A stretch of 64,000 nt of DNA from Roseibium alexandrii DFL-11 (GTDB lineage Bacteria; Pseudomonadota; Alphaproteobacteria; Rhizobiales; Stappiaceae). The notes beneath the pieces are model-generated. The model was not told the origin of the DNA. It saw nothing but the letters and a program-made list of their open reading frames with translations, and did not search any database. Made by a program: the position numbers and the translations under genes. Below, piece by piece: positions 51,964 through 59,763 of this stretch. Every line of letters begins with the position of its first letter. Position 1 is the stretch's first letter. Location: contig NZ_CM011002.1 of assembly GCF_000158095.2 (NCBI RefSeq), positions 372,001 to 436,000 on the forward strand, written 5' to 3'.

Positions 51964-52848
51964 ATGAGCGCAAAACGGATCGAATTCAAAGGGGCGGAGG
52001 AAAACGCCCTGATTGCCGATCAATATGGAACGGGCGGTCAGCCTGTGATCCTGCTGCACGGCGGCGGGCAGACGCGTCATTCGTGGGCGGCGGCGGCGGA
52101 ACGGATCGCAGCGCTTGGCCATGTTGTTTTTTCGGTCGACCAGCGGGGGCATGGAGAAAGTGCCTGGGTTCCGTCCGGCAATTACATGTTTGTCCACTTC
52201 GCCCAGGATCTTGTCGCGCTCTGCCGGCAGGTGATTGCAAAGCATGGCGCCAAACCCGTTGTGGTCGGCGCGTCGCTCGGCGGTTTTGCCGGCATGCTGG
52301 CGGAAGGCACAGAAGCGCCGGGAAATCAGGCCGCGCTTGTTCTGGTCGACATTACGCCACGTGTCGATATGGATGGGGTCTACAAGATCCTCGGTTTTAT
52401 GGGCGACAGGGTGGAAGAAGGTTTCGGCACGGTCGAAGAAGCCGCTGATGCCATCGCCCGGTATTTGCCGAACCGCTCAAGGCCCAAGGATCTGTCGGGC
52501 CTTTCGAAAAATCTGCGCCTGCATTCTGACGGCCGGTATCGCTGGCATTGGGACCCTGCGTTCCTGAAGGTGCGGGAACATTCAGACGAAGAAATCACAA
52601 AACGGGTGCAGGTCGGAATGATCGAAGCGGCGGAAAACCTGAATGTGCCCGTGCTTCTCTTGCGCGGCCGGAACTCCGAGCTGGTGTCCATGGCGCACGT
52701 GGAAGAATTTCTGGACTGCGTGCCCCATGCCAAGTTCACCGACATTCAGGACGCCGGCCATATGGTTGCCGGCGACAAGAATGACGTTTTCGCCCAAGCG
52801 GTCGAAGAGTTTCTCACCGACCTGAAAGCGGAAGCGCTGATTGCTTGA
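51964..52848 (+). CDS. Alpha/beta hydrolase 2
   Basis: A 294-residue alpha/beta hydrolase distinct in sequence from its upstream neighbour. HG motif VILLHGGGQTRHSWAAAAER, nucleophile Ser in VVVGASLGGFAGML, and His in IQDAGHMVAGDKND; the acid is likely in LLLRGRNSELVS. GGGAGGAG precedes ATG 51964. Together with the first hydrolase it forms a two-gene operon. Substrate unknown. Confidence 0.93.
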   Translation: MSAKRIEFKGAEENALIADQYGTGGQPVILLHGGGQTRHSWAAAAERIAALGHVVFSVDQRGHGESAWVPSGNYMFVHFAQDLVALCRQVIAKHGAKPVVVGASLGGFAGMLAEGTEAPGNQAALVLVDITPRVDMDGVYKILGFMGDRVEEGFGTVEEAADAIARYLPNRSRPKDLSGLSKNLRLHSDGRYRWHWDPAFLKVREHSDEEITKRVQVGMIEAAENLNVPVLLLRGRNSELVSMAHVEEFLDCVPHAKFTDIQDAGHMVAGDKNDVFAQAVEEFLTDLKAEALIA

Positions 52849-52861
52849 TTCTGCCAGTGTT

Positions 52862-52900
52862 CTGAATCGGTTGTGGGCGTCGTCTCAAATACCGATTCAG
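52862..52900. terminator. Perfect inverted repeat between convergent genes
   Basis: CTGAATCGGT and ACCGATTCAG form a 10-bp stem around a 19-base loop, 13 bases after the hydrolase stop and 70 before the enoyl-CoA hydratase stop. There is no T-tract next to it, so a bidirectional terminator is only a guess. Confidence 0.35.
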
Positions 52901-52970
52901 TGCCAGTTCTGTTCCGGGATAGAATCAAAAAGCCTCTTCAAGATTCTGTTCTAATTTTGGAATTCTTCCT

Positions 52971-53786
52971 TCATCTGCCCTTGAAAACCGGTTTCCGTTT
53001 TTCCAGGAAGGCGCGGCAGCCTTCGGCGTAGTCGGCGCTGTCGACACAGGTGCGGGCCATCGATTGAGCGGCGCTCAAGTCTGCTGCGCTACTTGCCGAT
53101 GCTAGGAGGTTGATGGTTGTCTTGGCCGCTTTCAGGGACAGCGGCGCGTTTTGTTCAAAGTGGCGGCACAACTCGGAAATCCGGTCATCCAGTGCGCCAG
53201 CTTCGTGAACCTCATCGATGAGGCCAATTTGCAAGGCGTTATCGGCGGATAGGCGTTCAGCCGTGAACAGCAGCTTTTTCGCATTGGACGGAGACACAGC
53301 CTCGATCAGGTCCGCCACCGCATCCGGCGGATAGGCGAGGCCAAGGCGGGCGGCCGGGATGGAGAAAAAGGCTGTGTCCGATGCAATGCGAAGATCGCAG
53401 GCCAGCGCCAATCCGAGGCCGCCCCCGAGGCATGGGCCTTCAATTGCCGCGACGACCGGAACAGGGAGTGTCTTCAGGGCCCGGAAGGCTGCGACATTGA
53501 CCGCATCATAATGGGCGGCCTTGTCCGCCGTTGATCTGACGGCCTCGAATTCGGCAATGTCCGCGCCCGCACAAAAGGCCTTGCCGCCGGCGCCGCGCAC
53601 GATCAGGGCGCGCAGACCGGCGTTGTCGCGGAGCGGTTCGAGCAATTCGGGAATGCGGGCCCAGCCTGCAAGGGGCAGGGCATTTTTGCGGTCCGGAGCA
53701 TTCAGGATCAATTCGGCAATCTGTCCGGAAACACGCAAGAATGGGTTGGTATCTTCGGACTGAGACGGAGATTGATCGGATGTCAT
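52971..53786 (-). CDS. Enoyl-CoA hydratase/isomerase family protein
   Basis: A 271-residue crotonase-fold enzyme acting on acyl-CoA. N-terminal part: LILNAPDRKNALPLAGWARI. Oxyanion-hole segment: KAFCAGADIAEFEAVRST. Core helix: IEGPCLGGGLGLALACDLRI. Around the second Glu position the sequence reads RLGLAYPPDAVADL, where the usual catalytic Glu is replaced, so activity may be isomerase or hydrolase rather than hydratase. Divergent from cysE. Confidence 0.92.
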   Translation of the reverse strand: MTSDQSPSQSEDTNPFLRVSGQIAELILNAPDRKNALPLAGWARIPELLEPLRDNAGLRALIVRGAGGKAFCAGADIAEFEAVRSTADKAAHYDAVNVAAFRALKTLPVPVVAAIEGPCLGGGLGLALACDLRIASDTAFFSIPAARLGLAYPPDAVADLIEAVSPSNAKKLLFTAERLSADNALQIGLIDEVHEAGALDDRISELCRHFEQNAPLSLKAAKTTINLLASASSAADLSAAQSMARTCVDSADYAEGCRAFLEKRKPVFKGR

Positions 53787-53952
53787 GTGAACCTCAGATG
53801 CTGGGCAAAAGGACGGGTGCCGGATTATTGATCGTAAAAAAACGATTCATTAGAGTGATTGATATCTGATATGAGCAAGTTTTGTTTGGAATATCACGCA
53901 CAGCGCCTATTTTAGAAGACCATGTGAAGTGGGCTTGAAAAGGAGACAGTCC

Positions 53953-54771
53953 ATGTCGACCCCGGTACGCCAACCTGGCGAAGATCGCGTGATGAAGCAC
54001 GATCCCGTCTGGCAGCAGTTGCGCGACGAAGCCCAGGCGATGGTGGCGGCAGAGCCAGCCTTGTCGTCCTTTGTCTATGAGACGGTCCTAAATCACGACA
54101 GCCTGGAAGAAGCTGTGGTTCACCGGCTCGGCGACCGCCTCGGGCGGGACATCGTTTCAGCGTCGCTTATTCGCCAGACCTATCTGGAAGCGCTGGCGGA
54201 CGAGCCGGAGCTTGCCGAGATTTTCCGGGTGGACATCGTCGCCGTGTTCGATCGTGATCCGGCATGCTTCCGCTATCTTGAGCCGGTTCTTTATTTCAAG
54301 GGCTTTCATGGCCTTCAAACGCACCGGCTGGCCAATTGGCTTTGGCGCAAGGGCCGCAAGGACTTCGCTCTTTATCTGCAGAGCCGCTGCTCGGAAGTTT
54401 TTCAGATCGACATTCATCCAGCCGTTCCGGTCGGGCGCGGGATCTTTATTGACCATGGCACAGGTATCGTTGTCGGCGGAACGGCTGTGATTGAGGACGA
54501 CGTCTCCATCCTGCAAGGTGTGACGCTGGGCGGTACTGGTAAGGAAGACGGCGACCGGCATCCGAAGATCCGGCACGGCGTTCTGCTTGGTGCTGGCGCT
54601 AACGTGCTCGGCAACCTGGAGATCGGGCATTGCAGCCGGATTGCATCCGGCTCTGTTGTTCTTACCGATGTTCCGGCGAACACCACAGTTGCAGGTGTTC
54701 CGGCGAAGATCGTTGGGAAGGCCGGGTGTCCGGAGCCTGCCCGCAGCATGAACCAGCTCCTGGGTGAGTAG
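53953..54771 (+). CDS. cysE: Serine O-acetyltransferase
   Basis: A 272-residue enzyme that acetylates L-serine, the first step of cysteine synthesis. N-terminal helical domain about 15-150 with LSSFVYETVLNHDSLEEAV; left-handed beta-helix from about 155 with the catalytic DIHPAVPVGRGIFIDHGTGI and GVTLGGTGKEDGDRHPKI. The C-terminal VPAKIVGKAG tail is the feedback and cysteine-synthase contact region. ATG 53953 follows AAGGAGACA. The C-terminal extension (NQLLGE) ends without the usual Ile. Confidence 0.96.
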   Translation: MSTPVRQPGEDRVMKHDPVWQQLRDEAQAMVAAEPALSSFVYETVLNHDSLEEAVVHRLGDRLGRDIVSASLIRQTYLEALADEPELAEIFRVDIVAVFDRDPACFRYLEPVLYFKGFHGLQTHRLANWLWRKGRKDFALYLQSRCSEVFQIDIHPAVPVGRGIFIDHGTGIVVGGTAVIEDDVSILQGVTLGGTGKEDGDRHPKIRHGVLLGAGANVLGNLEIGHCSRIASGSVVLTDVPANTTVAGVPAKIVGKAGCPEPARSMNQLLGE

Positions 54772-54891
54772 GGGGCGGCCGGTATGAAGGAAGACGGGGA
54801 AAGCTGATCGAAAAGGTTTGGCATTTCCCGGCTCTCTTGTAGGGTCCGCACCACGACTGATGGATTTGGCGAACGACAAGGAGAGAGCCAC

Positions 54892-55107
54892 GTGAACCCC
54901 GAAGAAATCCGCAAGCTTGAAGCCTATCTGCGCAAAAAGTTCGATTTACCGAGCATGCAGGTCCGGGCGCGTCCGAAAAAGGACGATTCCGCGGAGGTCT
55001 ATATCGGTGAGGAATTCATCGGTGTTATCTTCCGTGATGACGAAGATGAAGACCTGAGCTGGAACTTCCAGATGGCCATTCTCGAGATCGATCTCGACGA
55101 AGTGTAA
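54892..55107 (+). CDS. DUF3126 family protein
   Basis: A 71-residue soluble protein conserved in Rhizobiales and usually found near cysE. The family pattern is present throughout: EEIRKLEAYLRKKFDLPSMQ, KKDDSAEVYIGEEFIGVIFR and SWNFQMAILEIDLDEV. ATG-independent start: GTG 54892 follows GGAGAGAGCCAC. Function unknown. It is followed by a strong terminator. Confidence 0.92.
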   Translation: MNPEEIRKLEAYLRKKFDLPSMQVRARPKKDDSAEVYIGEEFIGVIFRDDEDEDLSWNFQMAILEIDLDEV

Positions 55108-55130
55108 GGCCCATCAGATAGGTTTCTAAA

Positions 55131-55156
55131 AGGCGGCCCAAGCGGGCCGCTTTTTT
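55131..55156 (+). terminator. Intrinsic terminator of the DUF3126 gene
   Basis: GCGGCCC (55133-55139) pairs with GGGCCGC (55144-55150) around an AAGC loop, followed by six T residues. It lies 24 bases after the DUF3126 stop. Confidence 0.9.
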
Positions 55157-55165
55157 GTTGGGTCT

Positions 55166-55876
55166 TTAGGTGCGAAAGCCGCGAACCTTCGCCTTGATCG
55201 CCGCATCAAGCTCGCGCCAACTAGGAAGCAAGGTTTGATCGAACTGGTAGCGGATCAGCCGGCCGCCGCCGGGCGTGACCGTTCGATGGCAAACCGCCTT
55301 TGCCCCGCTGCGTTTCTTGACGCACCGGGCAATAAAACCGTTTTTGGCCTCGGGGTCATAGACGATGATATCCCGGTTCTGCGCCGCTCGGGCAGACAAC
55401 ATCAACATATTCAATCCCGCAGTCGTTGGCCGCGCACCGCCGCGGGCAAGGCGCTTATAGACAGGATCCAGCTGAGTTCTGAGCGTTTCCCGGTAAGGAT
55501 CATGCTCCAGACCCACTTGGACAAGCGGCAGAGGTGTCCCGAGCTGTGCCGTGGCTTTGTCTTCGCCGGGCATCCTGAGGTCCGGCCAAGTCATCAGCAA
55601 GCTGACTTGCTGGTAGCGATCTGCCTCGCCTTGTGCCGACAAGCGGTGCGTCGCGGATTTGAAGTAGCCCGCCGGGATCTGAAAGTGGTCCGGTCCCATC
55701 GTGACACTCACCAAAGCGTGTCGGGGTGTCGATTGGAATAGCGGGGCTGCACGCATAAACCAATGATATCCGCGTTCGGCAACATGCGCGAAGGTCAGAA
55801 CACACAAGGCTGTTGCCAGCATCGCGAAATTAAGTGGCTTTGCATTGGTCGGTGCTGGCAGGGTCGGCCTGATCAC
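55166..55876 (-). CDS. Hypothetical membrane-anchored protein
   Basis: A 236-residue protein with one hydrophobic helix (about residues 16-34) and a large domain with DHFQIPAGYFKSATHRLSAQ and YQQVSLLMTWPDLRMPGED, and two Cys in IARCVKKRSGAKAVCHRTV that may form a disulfide. The C-terminus is basic. No known family is recognised. It is convergent with DUF3126 and has its own promoter region. An in-frame ATG start at 55876 is clear. Confidence 0.75.
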   Translation of the reverse strand: MIRPTLPAPTNAKPLNFAMLATALCVLTFAHVAERGYHWFMRAAPLFQSTPRHALVSVTMGPDHFQIPAGYFKSATHRLSAQGEADRYQQVSLLMTWPDLRMPGEDKATAQLGTPLPLVQVGLEHDPYRETLRTQLDPVYKRLARGGARPTTAGLNMLMLSARAAQNRDIIVYDPEAKNGFIARCVKKRSGAKAVCHRTVTPGGGRLIRYQFDQTLLPSWRELDAAIKAKVRGFRT

Positions 55877-56063
55877 GTGCCGTGCCTTTCTAATGACCTA
55901 AGCTGGCACACAGTGTTCAAGAATGAGACACGTGTTTCAGCGCAGGACTGGTGCGATCCGGCGTAACTTACTAAAAACTGAAGGTTTTTATCCCGTGGCC
56001 AGACCGGCACGATGTTTGCTCTTGACCGTTTACAATTTCTTCATCACTTTCTCAGTGAAGGGG

Positions 56064-56078
56064 TTAACGGAAGGTTAA
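56064..56078. promoter_or_regulatory. Putative CtrA box
   Basis: TTAACGGAAGGTTAA matches the CtrA consensus TTAA-N7-TTAA. It lies eight bases before the start of a small membrane protein gene, close enough to overlap a ribosome site (GGAAGG). Confidence 0.35.
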
Positions 56079-56086
56079 CAGGGGCC

Positions 56087-56410
56087 ATGTCGGATTTACT
56101 TATCGTTGGATACATTGCGTGCGCGGGGTTCGTTGCCGCCGGTTTGCTCGGAAGCCTCTATCAGCTGGTGACCAATCAACCGCCGAAATTCAACTTCCCG
56201 GAATCGACAGCATTAGGGTTTGTAGCCGGGGTGATCGTCTGCGTTTTTGCCGGTCCCTTCATCATCATGCGCAATGCCATCCGCGGCCGGCGTATTGAGA
56301 ACCGTCCGTTGGGTTGGCTGGTTGCTTCGTCCACCATCGCCGGCATGTGGAGCATGTGCTCCGGGCTGATGGTCATGAACGTGGCCTTGATTGTGGCCGG
56401 ATACGCGTAA
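56087..56410 (+). CDS. Small three-helix membrane protein (DUF6949-like)
   Basis: A 107-residue membrane protein with three hydrophobic helices (about 3-25, 41-62 and 80-104). The middle loop has NQPPKFNFPESTALGFVAGV and NAIRGRRIENRPLGWL. ATG 56087 is chosen because GGAAGG lies upstream and the hydrophobic start fits; the longer frame is unlikely. It is separated by three bases from the carbonic anhydrase gene and is likely co-transcribed. Function unknown. Confidence 0.8.
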   Translation: MSDLLIVGYIACAGFVAAGLLGSLYQLVTNQPPKFNFPESTALGFVAGVIVCVFAGPFIIMRNAIRGRRIENRPLGWLVASSTIAGMWSMCSGLMVMNVALIVAGYA

Positions 56411-56413
56411 GCA

Positions 56414-56941
56414 ATGCCGATCTACTCACTGGATGGAGTGCGCCCGCAGGTTCCGGACGCTGGGCGCTCTTGGGTTGCGCCGACCGCAACGCTGATCGGC
56501 GACGTGCATCTGGAAGAAGCAAGCAGCGTTTGGTTCGACGCTGTTTTGCGCGGGGACAGAGAGCCAATCAGGATCGGCAAGCGGTCCAATGTTCAAGATG
56601 GCTGTGTGTTTCACGCGGATCCAGGCTATCCGCTCACGGTCGGAGCCAACTGCACCATCGGCCACAAGGTCATTTTGCACGGCTGCATAATCAACGAAAA
56701 TTCCCTCATAGGGATGGGCGCTACGGTCCTGAATGGGGCCGTGATCGGTTCCAACTGCATAATCGGCGCAAATGCTCTCATTGCCGAAGGGAAGGTTATT
56801 CCTGACAACTCATTGGTTGTTGGTGTTCCTGGAAAGGTCGTTCGCGAGCTGCCAGAAAGTGCTGCGGCGGATATTCGAAGATCAGCTGACGGTTACGTTG
56901 CCAACTGGCAACGGTATGCGGCCGGTCTGGTCGAAGTCTGA
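56414..56941 (+). CDS. Gamma-carbonic anhydrase family protein
   Basis: A 175-residue left-handed beta-helix protein of the gamma-CA/CaiE/PaaY family. Zinc ligand positions are visible in [16 protein letters not shown] and the intervening CTIGHK. The hexapeptide repeats run from about residue 15 to 140, and a C-terminal helix follows. Many family members bind zinc without proven CO2 hydration. ATG 56414 is used. It is the last gene of the DUF6949 pair and faces the G-rich hairpin region. Confidence 0.92.
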   Translation: MPIYSLDGVRPQVPDAGRSWVAPTATLIGDVHLEEASSVWFDAVLRGDREPIRIGKRSNVQDGCVFHADPGYPLTVGANCTIGHKVILHGCIINENSLIGMGATVLNGAVIGSNCIIGANALIAEGKVIPDNSLVVGVPGKVVRELPESAAADIRRSADGYVANWQRYAAGLVEV

Positions 56942-57025
56942 ACAGTCTTCCATACCATCAGTCCCAATACCGGCTCTCATTTCTATCTATTCTGCGCCGC
57001 TGAAGCTTTCAGGTTCCAAAATAGC

Positions 57026-57105
57026 GGGAACCGGCCTGCGGGGGCGGGCCGGTTCCCTGGATCCGGTCGTGGTAGGGATGGGGAGGGTGGGGACGCGACC
57101 GGATC
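57026..57105. other. Tandem perfect hairpins with a G-quadruplex motif in one loop
   Basis: Hairpin A: 11-bp perfect stem (57026-57036 with 57047-57057) and a G-rich loop. Hairpin B: 10-bp perfect stem (57060-57069 with 57096-57105); its 26-base loop contains GGGATGGGGAGGGTGGGG (57075-57092), which meets the G3+N1-7 quadruplex rule four times. They lie between the carbonic anhydrase and cysteine peptidase genes, which are convergent. On the minus strand hairpin A is followed by CTATTTTGG, so it may also terminate. Confidence 0.7.
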
Positions 57106-57139
57106 GTCCTATCGGCCCAAAATCAGGCCAATTCCCGAA

Positions 57140-57754
57140 CTAGTTCGAAATGCTGCTGACTGTCGTCACGCGCGTATCCGAGATCCCGGTCCATTTGACC
57201 GGTGAACTTGCTGATTGCCGTTTGATGTAGCGATAAGGTGTGGAGTACCAGGGCAGCACGGCTTCGATCTGATTATCCAGGATCATATCGCCGTGGTCCG
57301 TTCGGACAGTCAGAACAGCGTGGCCACCATTTTGTATGTCCTTTGCGACCGTGATCAAAAGAGCGCTTTTTGGCCACCCGGCTTCTATAAGCACACGTTG
57401 TTTTTCAAGAACGTATTCCTCGCAATCACCGTATCCGTCCACAGGATAGGTCCAATACTCCTCTTTCCCAAAGAGGTCGGCATCGGTCATCGGGCGGACT
57501 CGGCGATTGACGTCCGCGTTGATTGCGATCAGCTCGTTCCACCGATTTTCGGTCAGTTTGACAACCACCGGCTCGTAGCGTTCATTCTGGCAAGCCCAAC
57601 CGTTGTCACGGCAAAACTGCCGGTGCCCGATTGGCGCTTTGACCGCGGTTTTCATGTCCATAAAGCGGCCAGGATCGGCATGCGCGGTTGGCGCTAGTCC
57701 GAAGAGTCCAAGCAAGACTGCAGTAGTAGATAGAAATTTTCCAAGAGTTTTCAT
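57140..57754 (-). CDS. Transglutaminase-like cysteine peptidase (BTLCP family)
   Basis: A 204-residue exported protein of the bacterial transglutaminase-like cysteine peptidase family (DUF920). Signal peptide 1-26 (ending TAHAD). Catalytic Cys in GYGDCEEYVL, His in GGHAVLTV, Asp in MILDNQ. Relatives (LapG) cleave adhesins under c-di-GMP control; no LapD-like partner is adjacent. ATG 57754 follows GGGGAGGG. Its upstream region is extremely AT-rich. Confidence 0.92.
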   Translation of the reverse strand: MKTLGKFLSTTAVLLGLFGLAPTAHADPGRFMDMKTAVKAPIGHRQFCRDNGWACQNERYEPVVVKLTENRWNELIAINADVNRRVRPMTDADLFGKEEYWTYPVDGYGDCEEYVLEKQRVLIEAGWPKSALLITVAKDIQNGGHAVLTVRTDHGDMILDNQIEAVLPWYSTPYRYIKRQSASSPVKWTGISDTRVTTVSSISN

Positions 57755-58298
57755 CGTAACGCCCTCCCCAAGGCTGGCATCACGATGCATTACTGTTTTT
57801 TACTTCACGGAAATTGAGGTGATAAACTTGTAGTATTATTTGAATTTATTTTGATTTTTATTTTAGTAATACTTGAAATGAATTTGAATCAATTTCGAGG
57901 AAAGTTTGAGTCAAATTTTATCGATCCTCTGTAAGTCGCTCATTTCGTGATAGTTCCCCTTAAAACCGGAAATAAATCGATGGGAGGTCAGTTCGTCGAG
58001 GCAGGCTTGCTGATTCCGAAACACTGCGTTTTTTCAGCCGTTTCGGAGCTTGAAAAAAGTTGAAAAAAAACGCGTTGAGGCTGCCCGGAACTACTCGGCC
58101 AGTGTTTTGAAGACCTGATTATGGCCAGGTTTATCGCAGCTGGTCGCTTTGGGAGGAGGCGAGTGTACGGACTTGCGCGCGGGCGGAGATCTGAACAAAT
58201 CTAACCGCTAGCTTGCGCGTCTTCACAGAAGCCAACTGTCGTCAATCCTCGGGAACTGCCGTCGGCAGTTGAAGGGTGAAACTCAGGAAAAGGACGAT
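57755..58298. other. AT-rich gap upstream of the cysteine peptidase gene
   Basis: No gene is seen. About 57795-57920 is very AT-rich and contains the second copy of the palindromic element, an AGTATTA/TAATACT inverted repeat and the peptidase promoter region. Around 58027-58072 a weak A/T-rich stem (CGTTTTTTCA against TGAAAAAAAACG) occurs. At 58254-58270 there is AACTGCCG-T-CGGCAGTT, a 17-base palindrome, 29 bases from the PilZ gene stop. Confidence 0.55.
57881..57918. repeat. AT-rich palindromic element, copy 2
   Basis: Bases 57881-57902 match 5148-5169 at 19 of 22 positions. TTTGAGTCAAATTT (57905-57918) matches 5139-5152 at 13 of 14. The element lies about 130-165 bases upstream of the cysteine peptidase start. 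Confidence 0.5.
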
Positions 58299-58937
58299 TT
58301 ATTTGGATTCTGGCGTCGTAATGTGGTGTTCGAGCAGCTCGCGGCTTTGAACCGCAGCAAACTCGACCGCAATCCCGCCTTCTATCTGGCGGACCACACG
58401 GGCCCGCATCTTGCCGAGCGTAATTTGATCGCCCATCTCGGGCAGAATATCCGTTGCTATCGCGGCACCTGAGAGGGACACATCGAAAATCCGGCAGACA
58501 TGTTCCGTTCCGTCTGGAAGGATCATCTTTGTCATCTGGTTTTTCGGAACGAAGCGGTCATGGCGGCGGTCTTCAGGAAGGTTCAGCTCATCGCGGTTGG
58601 CGAGCCATGTCAGAACGTTTGCGATCTTGTCCCGCTTACGCACGGTGTTGCGCAGCTCGACCGCAAAGCCGCCGTCAATAAGCCGGGAAATCCGGCCCTC
58701 TACGCGGCTGAGGTGATCAAGGTATGCAACGACGCGTTCGCCGACTTTGCCAGAAACTGGGGTGATCATTGCCATGCCACCTGGTGACATGTCGATCACC
58801 TGGCACGGATACTCTCTGCGGTCTTCAAGCATGAAGCGGCCAAGTATATTTACCTGAACCCGTTGATGGCGCCGGCGGTCCGTGACTTGAAGCGATTTGC
58901 TTCCCTCTGGTGCTGCTGTTGCCAATCCGGCGCTCAT
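58299..58937 (-). CDS. Double PilZ domain protein (c-di-GMP receptor)
   Basis: A 212-residue cytosolic protein with two PilZ domains. Domain 1 (about 20-110): RRRHQRVQVN with DMSPGG. Domain 2 (about 120-210): RRHDRFVPKN with DVSLSG. Both have the RxxxR and D/NxSxxG c-di-GMP motifs. ATG 58937 is preferred to TTG 58952. It lies downstream of a PAS protein gene with a perfect inverted repeat between them. It may translate c-di-GMP signals from the GGDEF/EAL proteins of the window. Confidence 0.93.
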   Translation of the reverse strand: MSAGLATAAPEGSKSLQVTDRRRHQRVQVNILGRFMLEDRREYPCQVIDMSPGGMAMITPVSGKVGERVVAYLDHLSRVEGRISRLIDGGFAVELRNTVRKRDKIANVLTWLANRDELNLPEDRRHDRFVPKNQMTKMILPDGTEHVCRIFDVSLSGAAIATDILPEMGDQITLGKMRARVVRQIEGGIAVEFAAVQSRELLEHHITTPESK

Positions 58938-59037
58938 GCCTGCAATGTCCAAACCTGTGCGTCTTGCAACGCACTTTCCCCGATCGTGCAGAGAATCATG
59001 ACAATCCTCGCAAGCACTTTAGGTGCAATGGGGTTAA

Positions 59038-59066
59038 CGATGTGTAAGAGTGTACCCTACACATCG
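59038..59066. promoter_or_regulatory. Inverted repeat upstream of the PilZ gene
   Basis: CGATGTGTA (59038-59046) and TACACATCG (59058-59066) form a perfect 9-bp inverted repeat with an 11-base spacer, about 100 bases upstream of the PilZ start and 29 bases from the PAS gene stop. No T-tract follows, so an operator is more likely than a terminator. Confidence 0.4.
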
Positions 59067-59094
59067 CCCAATACTAAGGGTTTTGACCGGGCTG

Positions 59095-59763
59095 TCAGGA
59101 TTTGCCGCCGGAATAGACTGTCAGGTGGCCAACTTGCCGTTCTGCTCCGTGCGGAAGAACTGCAGCACCCTGGGGGAGAACCGGGGTACGCATAGGCATG
59201 TCTTCTGCTGTGAAGCGGGGCATGATCGGATTGATATTTGAATGGCTTGCGCCAGTGAAATACGGACGCTCATCCGGCCACACCAACCGCAGGCTGCTGA
59301 TGGACTGTCTCAAAACCGGATGCAGTCCTATCCAATAGGGCTTATCCATTGGGACAGCGCTTCCAAGTATCCGGATGCGGCCTTCACCCGGAACGTTGAG
59401 TGGAACAAGCAGCATTTCCATCTGCAGTTCCTGTTCACGTTCCGTATGCCCATTGATCCCAACCACCGCGGCAGCGCCGTCTTCGGTGATGGCTGCGATC
59501 AGGCTTTCCAGTGCTTCACGGTCCTTGGTATCCCAACCCCGAAGAAAATTGCGGCCTTTCAGTTCCCGGCAATGAGCAGAGCAGAGGCGCGTCCCGGCAA
59601 GGCGGTAACGCACATCACTCGGTCCATTGGTCTCCAGGATGAACGTATCCCCAAGCAAACCGCGGATTTCGCCCGGATCAATTTCGCTCCGGTTCGGAGC
59701 GGGCCGAGCTCCGCGCAGAGAATCCCAATAGGAGTATAGTGTCTGGGTCACGCCATGTTTCAT
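59095..59763 (-). CDS. PAS domain protein (PAS_5-like)
   Basis: A 222-residue cytosolic sensor-type protein with a single PAS fold (about 15-150): YSYWDSLRGARPAPNRSEID, IRGLLGDTFILETNGPSDVR and YRLAGTRLCSAHCRELKGRNF. No output domain is present. ATG 59763 is preferred. It lies upstream of the double PilZ gene in the same direction, a layout seen in Rhizobiales. Ligand and partner unknown. Confidence 0.88.
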   Translation of the reverse strand: MKHGVTQTLYSYWDSLRGARPAPNRSEIDPGEIRGLLGDTFILETNGPSDVRYRLAGTRLCSAHCRELKGRNFLRGWDTKDREALESLIAAITEDGAAAVVGINGHTEREQELQMEMLLVPLNVPGEGRIRILGSAVPMDKPYWIGLHPVLRQSISSLRLVWPDERPYFTGASHSNINPIMPRFTAEDMPMRTPVLPQGAAVLPHGAERQVGHLTVYSGGKS

